Assembly: GCA_028565635.1 (NCBI GenBank)
Contig: JAOXYB010111936.1
Location: 1-20,672, forward strand
Length of the DNA stretch: 20,672 bases
Direction: 5' to 3'
From: Phoronis ovalis
Lineage: Eukaryota > Phoronida > Phoronidae
Shown: piece by piece, positions 10,642 to 19,552 of the stretch
Layout: the number at the start of each line of letters is the position of its first letter
Numbering within the stretch: the stretch's first letter is position 1
Notes under the pieces: model-generated
Told to the model about the DNA's origin: nothing
Database searches by the model: none
The model's input: the letters and a program-made list of their open reading frames with translations, nothing else
Position numbers and translations under genes: made by a program

Positions 10642-11588
10642 TTTGTTTTATTTCTGTAATTACACGTGTATATATTACAACTAGGCTTGTAACATAGATT
10701 TATGGATGCATAATCTTAAAGGTATGGCAACACACTATAAAATTATTGGAGTAGTTTTGGTTATTCTGAGCTATAATTTTCTCATATAATCATAGTACTC
10801 ATAGGAATAAGACTGAAACAGAAAGGGCAAAGGTCGTCGCTTTCTTTTATTTGATATATGACTTGCTTGTTCTGTAGATACTATTAGGATTAGTCATTTT
10901 GCATTATGTTATTTGGTATTATATGCAGCAATAAAATGAGTTTGTTTCTCATGATATAAGAAAAGTATTTCTGTTATACAAACAAGGAAAAAGCACGGGA
11001 GCAAAAGCAATAGGTCCAATCAAATCTCAATTGTGTCTAGCTTTTTGGTCTGAGCTCGGCCTGGGGACCGATAAAGAATAGTCTTTGAACTTTCAAACAG
11101 GGATAACCTTGGGGAAAACCGTGTGTCAAGGACTAACAAAAGCGGGAAAAGTCAGGATATTTACACTGACAATTCGGTGATACTGGCCTTTTTTAAGACC
11201 ATTTGTCTCTATGAAAAAATTGCCCATTTTGTTCCAAATATCGACTCATTGGGATTTTTGACCCATTCCTAGGAACTTTCTGAAAAGTGTCCCGTAGGAG
11301 CATTGCTGTATAAACATTATTATTTATGTTATTTTCAAAACATGTTAGTTTTTTAATAGGATTCAGGACAAAAAAATCAGATATTGCCCCTTTTCATCAT
11401 TTGTAAGTACCCCCTCCAGAACGTCCAGCACCAGGAATTACTAAACAAGATATATCCTGATGATATCTCAGTGACAATGGGATAAACACAGTAGGTATAT
11501 TAAGTAAAATCACCATCAAAATATTTTACAACCAGTCAATGCTAACTTACAAATGAAGTTTCAGGTTTCTATGTGTTGTATATCTGGC
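10642..11588 (+). other. Proposed intron, first part
   Basis: Begins after the donor at 10636-10641. It is T-rich and I see no exon in it. From about 11100 to 11430 the sequence has the look of an old dispersed repeat (a GGGGAAAACCG word near 11111 and several runs of C or T joined to GGGA/TCCC words), but I found no second copy in the window good enough to prove it. Confidence 0.35.
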
Positions 11589-12026
11589 CCGGGGATATAA
11601 AGTGATGACGGAGATGCTTGGGGCTCAAGGGGTCTATATTTCGGCACAGCGTCCGGGTCAAGGGGTGTTTTTATGCTATTTATTTTACCTTGTCCAGGTC
11701 AAGGGTCTGTCATCTAGTGCTATCTAACTCAAGATGTATCTCTCTGCTTTAAAGGGTACATTTCATAAATTTCAAAGAAAGTGTCCGGGAAACTGCCTTA
11801 AAAAAACTTGAAATATCTACTTACATAAAAATTACAGGGATATTTTCCCTTATATTCTGGTCAAGGGGTAGGTTTTTTGATGATTTTTGTTTCAAGGGGT
11901 AGGTTTTTTGATGATTTATTTTTCAAGGGTAGGTATTTTTTAAAATTCGTCTCCCGGGCAGGGATTTTGCATTTTTTTTGTGCCTAGCATACCCATATAT
12001 AATCTTTTGGAGTGACCCCCCCCCGG
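11589..12026. mobile_element. Putative non-autonomous insertion with 9-bp flanking direct repeats
   Basis: A 438-bp segment begins CCGGGG and ends CCCCGG (after a run of nine C), so its ends are inverted repeats of at least 6 bp. It is flanked on both sides by ATATCTGGC (11580-11588 and 12027-12035), as expected for a target-site duplication. Inside are several copies of a TCAAGGGGT word, including a tandem TCAAGGGGTAGGTTTTTTGATGATTT-like unit (about 11870-11935). There is no coding capacity. An 8- or 9-bp duplication with short terminal repeats suits hAT- or Mutator-like DNA transposons, but the family is not proven. Confidence 0.45.
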
Positions 12027-12035
12027 ATATCTGGC

Positions 12036-13977
12036 TGTATAATCAAAGCAGGAAACTGGTATACATTTTATTGTAGCATGTATTTTATCAATATCAGAAT
12101 GCCATTTTATTAATTCCTTGAACTCAAGACAGTTATTACATCATGAAAGCTAACTGAACTGGGAGTGAAATTAAATGGTTTTCTGAAGTGAATGAGTTTT
12201 AAATGATGTAAGGCAGTTTGGCTGTTTTGTAACAGCCATGTCTGGCATTTGACCATGCCCTATCATAAACCAGCAGCTATAATCAACATATATACAATCC
12301 AGGCACAATCCCTCTGTATACAATGTATATTTAACTTTATTTATTTGTTGGTGTACATATGCTTTACTGTGATGTATTATACTGGTTATTTAGCACCATA
12401 CATTATTATATATTTAGATCATCTAGTAAATACTAATTATCAAGTTTTTATCTCCATAAGGGGTTAATTTGAACTGCTTACAAGTTCAGGTAGCAATATC
12501 TGTCAAAATTAGCTGATAGCATGTGTAACCTTACAGGTGTTGGGATATCATTAGACGGATTAGAAATTGTGTTCATGTACATCTCCTGTGCAGTCTATAA
12601 ACAAGTCATAAATAAATATTTTATATTTGCTCACCTTTAATCTATGAGTGAGTCATAATATCACATGCTCATGAATTAAATTTCAGCTGTGTGAAACCAA
12701 AGCTACAGTACACATAAGATGTTTCATTTCATTAATGCCATAATATCTACATGTATATAATTTAGAGTCTTCTAGAGATAGCACATTGAGCCTTTTGGAT
12801 TACAGAATCTATGTATACATATGTGTTTAAATGTTTTATATTATTGTGGTACTGTATAGTTAGTGAGGAAAAGGACCCGAAAAAGGTTAAGAAATGGGAA
12901 AATATGTTTCTGTGTTGCACAATTAATGAAAGGGGAGGAGAGAGAAACCTCAAGACACAAAGTTGGAAAAAAGAAAAAACATTATTGTCTTGAATGCTTT
13001 GTCGTCGAACGACGTAAAAATTCTAAATAATTCAAAGTGCATGCACGCTGAACTTTTGATTTTTTCAAGCTGGTATTTGTGCAAAACAAGCTATGTAACG
13101 TAGGAAATAAAAAGGAGTTCTTTAGTGTAGAGCAAGGAGTAAATTAGAACTAGATAAAAAAAAACTGAAGCAAACTGTTTGTGGGGAAATAAAAGTACTT
13201 AAGTCTAAACTTGTAGTACAACTGTCCATTCTTTTACAACACTGACAGTATTATCTTTTCAGCAAAATTGACCAATGATTTCAAATGTTTTGAATTTCAA
13301 GAATGACTGTTTTTTATATAAAAGCTGTAAATCTTTTAGTGCTAATAATAATGTTTTAATAAGACCAGGTGCAAATGTTTTGCAGCAAAACATATTTTTT
13401 TCTCTTGACTGATTTTACTGTAATAACCACGGTCGCGACCTTTTTAATTGTATATTTGAATTGGTATTATAAGTTGATGAACTTATGCAAATGTACAAGA
13501 CAGTTCTGAAGTATATAGAGTAGTATTGCATTCAGATCTCATACTTTTTCAATAAATCAATAGATAAAATTACCTTGACTAGATATATTAGGTTGCATTG
13601 TATTAATTAAATCTGTGAATGTAGGCAATGCCATTCTTGTACACCTGTAGTTGAATTTTACTTAACATGTGAATGTAAATTACATTTCCTGAAAGGCAGT
13701 TTAAATAACTCTTTTAATTAGAAGCACTTTCGTTTTATGCGAATATATATCCCTGCCTTGATATTTTCAATAGCAGACATTTTCAAAGAAGAACTGCATC
13801 AAAGAATATTAAAAGCCACTGTACCTGCGATAAAATATTTATTCTAAGATTTATAATTTAATTATTTGCATGTTATGCGTAGAGATAGTACAATTAATAC
13901 CCCATACAAATGACATGCAGCAAAAAAATAAACTGACTGCCTGTTGAGTTTATCAGTTTCCATTCCCGGGTAGCAAA
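12036..13977. other. Noncoding stretch (proposed intron, second part)
   Basis: AT-rich with no supported exon. Two CpG-containing palindromes stand out: CGTCG-AA-CGACG at 13003-13014 and the perfect 10-mer GGTCGCGACC at 13431-13440. Open frames at 12249-12467 and 12811-12993 have no motif, splice context or convincing composition. Confidence 0.45.
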
Positions 13978-14035
13978 ATGTTTCCTGTATTTAACTCATA
14001 TTATTTGTTATGTTTGTCAACTGTCATACATCAAG

Positions 14036-14148
14036 GATGTGATGAGTGCAGGTATGAGATGGACCCTCATCAGGTTAAAGACCTCTTGTGTTTTTCTTGC
14101 ATTGTCTTCACCACGAAATGGCACAGACATGAGAGCACAGACAAATGA
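14036..14148 (+). CDS. Proposed second, terminal exon of a small CxxC (zinc-binding-like) protein
   Basis: Joined to the exon at 10623-10635, the bases GA after an AG at 14034-14035 complete a Gly codon. The frame then runs without a break to TGA at 14146-14148, giving 41 residues in all. Visible features are CDEC (residues 6-9), CFSC (residues 23-26), 13 residues between the pairs, and W-H-R-H (residues 33-36). Four cysteines in two CxxC pairs plus an HxH suggest zinc binding; no family was recognised. The acceptor's pyrimidine tract is only moderate, with a branch-like TTTAACT upstream. The same frame is also open back to an ATG at 13978, which would give an unspliced 56-residue protein with a short hydrophobic N-terminus (YYLLCLSTVI), an alternative reading as a small secreted peptide. 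AATAAA follows 9 nt after the stop. The composition (Asp, Glu, His, Cys, Trp, Lys) is unlike chance ORFs nearby. Confidence 0.4.
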
Positions 14149-14157
14149 ATGTACATC

Positions 14158-14163
14158 AATAAA
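14158..14163 (+). terminator. Poly(A) signal AATAAA after the CxxC exon
   Basis: AATAAA starts 9 nt after the TGA at 14146-14148, with T- and G-containing sequence (TTTTGTC, CTGTG) 35-55 nt further on that could serve as the downstream element. The resulting 3' UTR would be only about 30-40 nt. The word is common in AT-rich DNA, so this is supporting evidence only. Confidence 0.4.
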
Positions 14164-14199
14164 ATGGCTTGCTTAATGAAAACTTAAAGTTGACATTAA

Positions 14200-15318
14200 A
14201 TTTTGTCATTACCTGTGCACGAGAGGGGAATGGTTTTCAGCGTTCAAAATTCCGAAAAGGTTTCTGAGCATGAAGGTGTCTATTAATATATGTCCATGTA
14301 TATCCCATGTATTTGTTTTTGTATTTCTTGACAAATTCAGTAATTTATGGAAATCCGTCCAAAAAGGGATGTGTAATCAGGGACATTTGTCCAAAAAAAT
14401 TCCGAAAGCTGTTAAGAGTTTGAAAGATTGGATGGGGCATCGTGTAAAATTATCGAAGTTTCCTGGGGGGGGACTAACATATTAGAACGGTTAGTGTGTT
14501 GTATGTGGCATGGGGACAACAGTTGATTTTCCCATCTGACAGTCCTCTATAGTATTAACATAAAAGAAAAAAGTGGCGTTGTGTTCTTACGCTGTGTGAC
14601 TGTATCAATTACATTAAGTAATTCTTCTGATTTTGTTTTACAGACGCAGTAGGTTGAGTTTTTGCGTAGGTTCTGTATGTAATAATTACAAATTGTTCTC
14701 AACGCAAGTAAGAAGTAAGTATGTAAAGGGCTATTTTCGCATTTATTTGCTCCTTGAAGAAAAGTGCGATTATAAAATATAAGAATTTTGTACAGCTTAG
14801 GATGACTTGGAGATGCCTGGATATGATAGTCTACTGATATCAATATTTATTATATAGATACTGCTCTTCTCAAGCCATTTTAGAAGGAAGTTGTTGTACT
14901 CAACTTTTGATTGTCTGCTTATCCAAGACTTTGTTTATCTGTTGAATAGGAGCACTGTTATAAATATATTATGCAAAGGTGTGCTAATTATCCTTTCCAC
15001 TGTTCTAAGTCAGTGGTGATTAACACTGATATGTGTTTAACACATATATCAATTGTAGAAAGTTTGAGGTGCTTACATCTCAAGGTGGCTAAACATTTCA
15101 ACAAAAATTACACATTTAATAAGTAAAAATGTAAATAATCGCAAACTTGAAAATTTTGAGCTATGAATTGCATAACCCGTATTTTGTCATGAATTTGTTG
15201 ACATTTCACAAAATCCAATGACTGGCATTATTTACATGTTTAGTATTGTTATTGTTTATAAAAAAATTGTTTTTTAAAGAATGGTAGCATTTCTATGATG
15301 CTTTTCAATAAGAAGCTG
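14200..15318. other. Noncoding stretch
   Basis: No supported gene. A 98-codon frame on the minus strand at 14547-14843 and a 71-codon frame at 14270-14485 lack motifs; the former starts only at TTG. A run of eight G at 14465-14472 is present. A perfect palindrome, ATATGTGT-TTA-ACACATAT, lies at 15029-15047. Confidence 0.45.
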
Positions 15319-15455
15319 ATGCAGTCAGTGCATGATTTCTATGCAGTCAGTGCATGATTTCTTATGCAGTCAGTGCGTGATTTCTTATGCAGTCAGTACA
15401 TGATTTCTTATGCAGTCAGTGCATGATTTCTTATGCAGTCAGTGCATGATTTCTT
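15319..15455 (+). repeat. Minisatellite, six units of 23 bp
   Basis: Six head-to-tail units starting at 15319, 15341, 15364, 15387, 15410 and 15433; the first is 22 bp and the others 23 bp. The consensus is ATGCAGTCAGTGCATG followed by ATTTCTT. Units differ by only one or two bases: unit 3 has GCGTG and unit 4 has TACATG in place of TGCATG. Each unit carries a 5-bp inverted repeat, ATGCA-GTCAG-TGCAT. High similarity between units implies recent expansion, so copy number probably varies between individuals. Confidence 0.95.
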
Positions 15456-17427
15456 AAGCCACCTGGTTGAAACTCCATTTTTTTTCATTTCTGTATTTAA
15501 AATATGTTCATTTTCAAATTTTTATGGTTTCTCAATTATCATAATATTATTTTTGACATTACAACCTTGAGAATTGTTTCCATAATTACAGTTGTAATTG
15601 TTAGTTATTACGTGGTAGCTGGAATAGTTCTCCTGGGAGACTTCAAACCTACAGTATTTGAAATGTATATGAAAGATGTGGGAATTTAAACAACTTTCCT
15701 TCATCATCAGAAGTTTGCAGATTTAATAAAACTGATATGTTTTATACTTTGACCCTATGTTTTTTATGGATATCCTATTTTAAATCATTAATGGTAATAA
15801 TTATAAAGTGCATTGCATTATTAAACCACACAAATGTGACATCTGATGTTATTTTTACATACGTAGGTGGTAGATGAAAAACAAGCGTGCAGATGTACAT
15901 GCAACAACTCAATTCTAAGAATAAAACTTCATATTTGCTTCACATGATGCACCTGGTTCAGGTGATTAATACAATAAAATAATATTTTTGCTTTTTTATG
16001 GTAATGAAGGAAATGGTGACTGTCGGTGAAAAGGAAACAGATTTATCTGATGATATACGCTGTGGTAATACATGCAGAGAGTTTTAATAAAGAACACTGA
16101 ATTTAATGCATGACTTGATTCCAACTTTTTAACAAATGTTTTGAATTGAGTGTCTATAGTTTGTATATGTAATCAACTGTGTAAGCATATTTAAAAATAC
16201 ATTACAGGATTTCAGTTGTATGCCCAGTGGAATGGAACTCTTCTGTATAAACAAATCTGTATTAAATACATGGTTTTATGATTTCATAACAAAACTCATT
16301 TTCTCCAGCTTAAAAAGAACACTGATGGTTGGCACCTGTAATATTTAGATATTTGTCATATAAATGAGTTTGATCGATACATATTCCTGAATGCAGCAAT
16401 CCTGACAGCAGTGTATCATTCAGGACTACCCAGAGGAATACATGTCTTAAACAGAATGATTAGTTACTTGAAAAATGATTATAGGTCACTGCCTCATTAG
16501 GCACATTGAACATACCTTGTTATTACTGTAATGTTCAGACATTAACATTTTTCTGGGACTTTGTATAATTGTTTGCTTTGACTAGTTATTTAAAATCCCT
16601 CAGGGAAAGGCTGTGCAAAATGATATTTATCCAATTCTTATTTCTAGATGTATGTACTTCGAAAATAACATACTGCTACATATACTGATAATCAAAGAAA
16701 TCAAATTACCTTTCTGTATATTTTGTGTACCTAAATAATTATCTTTTTGCCTTGCATTGTTTGACAATTTAGCCTTCTAAAGAAGGACTAATTAAATAAC
16801 GTTGAGTAATATTGCTAGTTGACAATTTTACTCTTATTTCTTCATTTATAACACTACTATCAATAAATTTATTGTTTTTAATAGTAAAAATAGAAATATA
16901 TAAAGTTGGAAAGCCATAAAAGCCCAGTCTTTTTTAGAAGATATGTTAAAAGCAACTGAGATGAATTCGGCATGATACTGTGTATCTTTTAAAAAATATT
17001 TGTAAATTATGTTTTTGTTGCATGATATTGAATTTGACTGTGCATAGAGCTCTATAGGTAACCTGTATTTAACATTGTAAACCAATACCTGTTTCAAGAA
17101 ATCTGATTGTATTATACATATAGGTTTCTTTTGATCTTGTTTTCAAATGCTGGTAACAAATTACAATCTCCATATATACAAAACAGCTTTCGTTAGTGAA
17201 GTTAAAATATTGGGAAAACACAAATCGTTTATCTTTGGTAAATACAAATCATCTTGCTAAACCTTACTTGTTTCATTAAATATAATCATAAATTCATGTA
17301 TCAAACTGTATCTTCTTTTTGTCTTGCAAGTTTTCGTTTAGAAACGAGAAAGTAAGACTGCTATTCTGAATTGAATAAAGTAATTTAATGTAAGCCATTT
17401 TCTTTTTAATTCATTGTTGATCAGCTG
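15456..17427. other. Noncoding stretch
   Basis: AT-rich and without a supported gene. Short frames at 15504-15689, 15522-15707 (minus) and 16846-17097 (minus) look like chance. A double E-box, CACCTG-GTT-CAGGTG, is at 15950-15964. The related word CCACCTGGTT also occurs right after the minisatellite, near 15459-15468. Confidence 0.45.
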
Positions 17428-17483
17428 GCCAGGAACTTGAATAGCAATTCCAGAGACTTGAACTTGCAGTTTGAGTTCCTGGC
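17428..17483 (+). repeat. Inverted repeat able to form a 14-bp stem
   Basis: GCCAGGAACT (17428-17437) and AGTTCCTGGC (17474-17483) are perfect inverted copies. The stem can extend inward by about four more pairs if G-U pairs are allowed, leaving a loop of roughly 28 nt that contains repeated ACTTGAACTTG-like words. It lies immediately upstream of repeat copy C and could be a decayed transposon end. The stem is too short for a typical microRNA precursor. Confidence 0.5.
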
Positions 17484-17530
17484 AACTTGCGTGAGTCCGC
17501 TGAAATGACGGTTCGAGTAGGTGTTTATGG

Positions 17531-17763
17531 CATCCTCAGGGTCTGGATAGTTGATACCGATGTCAAAAGATCATCCAAAGGTCAAAAGATCAAAATCTCA
17601 AAGCATAAAACTATAAATTAGGTTTTTATGTCATTTAAAGGTCAAGAGGTCATTTTAAAGTCTAAAGTCACAAAAAACAAAATTGTTAACATATGATGGC
17701 ATGTTCAAAAGTAATTTTGAAAGGTCATACAGACTCGGGTCATACATGTTCATTGCCTTTGCT
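17531..17763 (+). mobile_element. GGTCA-family repeat, diverged copy C
   Basis: CATCCTCAGGGT at 17531 lines up with CATCCCTGGGGT of copy A at 4173. Words of the form TGTCAAAAGATCATC, AAAGGTCAAAAGATCA and AAAGGTCAAGAGGTCA follow in the same order as AGGTCAAAAGGTCATC and AAGGTCAAAGGTCA in copy A. The end, TGCCTTTGCT at 17754-17763, matches the right end of copy A. Several AGGTCA words have decayed to AGATCA, so this copy is older. Confidence 0.6.
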
Positions 17764-18110
17764 TACAGGCTATCTAGTAGTCAACATTTATTGGTATAAC
17801 TTTTCAGTAAGAACTAACACTTTTAATAACATGTCAGTTATGTAACTTGAAAGTATGATGTGGATAACTGATATGCAGTTCTTATGGTTTGTGAAGGCCA
17901 TTAAACTGGTGAGTAGAGAAACTGTTTGCATCCTCACTTACCATCTTCACAGAATGCCATTAAAGATACATTAGGGAACTGCTTGTACTAGCCTAGTTTC
18001 TGGTTCAATCTCTTCCACATTAAGTTCAAAGAAGAAAACTAACATTTTAAGCTTGTTTTGAACTCTTGATTCTATTAAATCTTTGTTTAATACTCTGTAG
18101 CTATGAAGAT

Positions 18111-18124
18111 GTTACCATGGTAAC
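18111..18124. promoter_or_regulatory. Perfect 14-bp RFX X-box palindrome
   Basis: GTTACCATGGTAAC equals its own reverse complement and fits the published RFX/DAF-19 X-box consensus GTHNYYATRRNAAC at every position. X-boxes of this form are the usual mark of ciliary gene promoters in animals. No adjacent gene start was recognised, so the target is unknown. A CTCF-like site follows 81 bp downstream. Confidence 0.5.
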
Positions 18125-18187
18125 TTGTTAGAAGTATTTTAAATTTCTATGTAGTTAGTGTTTATTTTGATGCTATTTTATCCACAG

Positions 18188-18357
18188 CTTTACCATTTCG
18201 AATTAGCACCAGGGGGCACTTGAAATATTGTCCCCTTCTCGGTACTGTATGCGTGCAAGCCCAGACTATTTTGGTCTTCTATCCTAATTATTACTATTTG
18301 TACTATTCTAGACAACAGACTAAATATTCTATACAATTACAAATTATTAGAAAATTT
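18188..18357 (+). other. Open frame after a good splice acceptor; possible exon
   Basis: A pyrimidine-rich tract ending in ATCCACAG at 18180-18187 is a good 3' splice acceptor. The frame compatible with the exon at 10623-10635 is open from 18124 to TGA at 18358-18360 (78 codons) with no ATG. The part after the acceptor begins A-L-P-F-R-I-S-T-R-G-H-L-K-Y-C-P, which looks protein-like, but the later part is rich in Y, I and Q and looks like chance. It overlaps the CTCF-like site. I rank it below the 14036 exon. Confidence 0.2.
18206..18219 (+). promoter_or_regulatory. Strong CTCF-like site
   Basis: GCACCAGGGGGCAC agrees with the CTCF core CCASYAGRKGGCRS at 13 of 14 positions, differing only at position 1, and contains the ACCAGGGGGCA heart of the vertebrate consensus. 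It has the same orientation as the site at 10520-10533. TGTCCCCTT a few bases downstream can pair with its GGGGGCA part. Confidence 0.5.
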
Positions 18358-18360
18358 TGA

Positions 18361-19150
18361 TTGCTCTTTGATGACTTTAGAAAAATTTGAATTTGTAGTA
18401 GTTGCATACTATAACAAATTTCTTTTTACTAACACATGAAATACTCAACTAAGCAAAAGAACTAAACCCTACTAGTATCTGACTGGTCAATAATTGGAAT
18501 TTTCCCCATTGTTTTTGAAGTTCATATACTAAAAAAACACCTTATATCCCTTTAATTATAATAATTTTCCTTCATGTCCTTTGTTTTCCAGTATGTATAA
18601 CAACATTTTTAATAATACCTACAATTTGGTAACCATTTAAAAAAATATAAATATATGATTCATGTCATAGTTGGCAAACCAAATTTGTATTTGATGTTGT
18701 GATAATACTTTTGACGTCTTTCATCAAAAGTGATAAATTATCAATATCTTTATAGTGGCACATGCTTCTGATGAGGCAAAGCCATAAAAATAATGTATAG
18801 CTTCGTGATGTCATTGCTGAGTTGACAGGTTAGTTTAGATAAAACATATTCTTTAAAAAACTATTTTCTCTGACAAAGCAGTTTTTTTTTAGTCAAGTGA
18901 CAATGTATTTCTTGTAATGTTAGTGATGACTTTAAAGTTATCATAATTATCTTTGACATCATCAATCAAGGTGATAATTTTATTATGCAGGTGTACAATA
19001 TATGTTGTTTCAATCTTTGTATAGAGGTGGTACCATGGACAAAGTCATAAAAACAAATACAAGCAGTGGAAATAATTAACTGTCACCTTACTGCTGTGGT
19101 TGGCAGTTCATCCACCTGTCAAGTTGGCAGAATTTAAATAATCTTTGGGG
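18361..19150. other. Noncoding stretch
   Basis: AT-rich, no gene or repeat recognised. Short T-rich runs and a GGTACCATGG word near 19028 were seen; the latter looks like a damaged X-box but lacks the outer half-sites. Confidence 0.45.
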
Positions 19151-19245
19151 CATTCCTTCTTTCCTCCTTTTTCCTTTTTCCAATTTTCAGTAAGTTGTGC
19201 CTCAAAGACAATTAGATGTACATAAAGATGTTGCTTATCTAGGGT
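19151..19245 (+). mobile_element. GGTCA-family repeat, truncated copy D (5' part only)
   Basis: A T/C-rich leader, then CCAATTTTCAGTAAG and CTCAAAGAC, correspond in order to the leader, CCAATTTCCAGCAAG and CTCGAAGAC of copy A at about 4075-4140. The similarity fades near AGGGTGGGCAG (19241-19251), where copy A has GGGGTAGGCCA. No AGGTCA words follow, so the copy is cut there, possibly by the element that starts at that point. Confidence 0.5.
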
Positions 19246-19552
19246 GGGCAGCTATCGAGTTAAATGTAGCGTTTGTTTTTTCGAGTACTAACGAAGTGAA
19301 ATTCTGCAAAAAAATACACTCGTAAGGAAGTGTTTTTTTGAAAAAATACACACCTAGGGAAGTGACTTATGGGAAAAAACACCCCTATGGAAGTGTCACA
19401 CTTTCAAAAAACAACCCCTTTTCGTGATTTCAGCCAAAAAAACAGACCCTAAGCGTGTAACGCACGTTACTCGCCGGCAGTTCGAAAAAATACCCTGTCA
19501 CGCGAAATTTTGTTGGAACATGCGTACCCACTTTCATATTGACTGCCCCCCC
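19246..19552. repeat. Element with a degenerate tandem array of about 31-34 bp units
   Basis: GAAGTG words recur at 19293, 19327, 19359 and 19390, spaced 34, 32 and 31 bp. Each is followed by an A-rich run and an ACAC(C)CCTA-like word. Less regular units continue to about 19500, each with an AAAAAA run and a CCC(T)A or CCCTGT word. GGGCAG at 19246-19251 and CTGCCC at 19543-19548 form short matching ends. No coding frame is present. It may be a non-autonomous element with an internal minisatellite. Confidence 0.5.

Noticed and set aside
14547-14843. 98-codon minus-strand frame, the longest in the window
   Set aside because: Begins only at TTG, no recognisable domain, and its length is within chance for 20 kb of AT-rich DNA.
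17509-17519. GGTTCGAG word resembling a tRNA B box
   Set aside because: The B-box consensus needs CC at the end, and no A box or cloverleaf could be drawn upstream, so neither a tRNA nor a tRNA-derived SINE is supported.
19026-19036. GTACCATGGAC as a second X-box
   Set aside because: The outer half-sites are missing, so it does not fit the 14-bp consensus.
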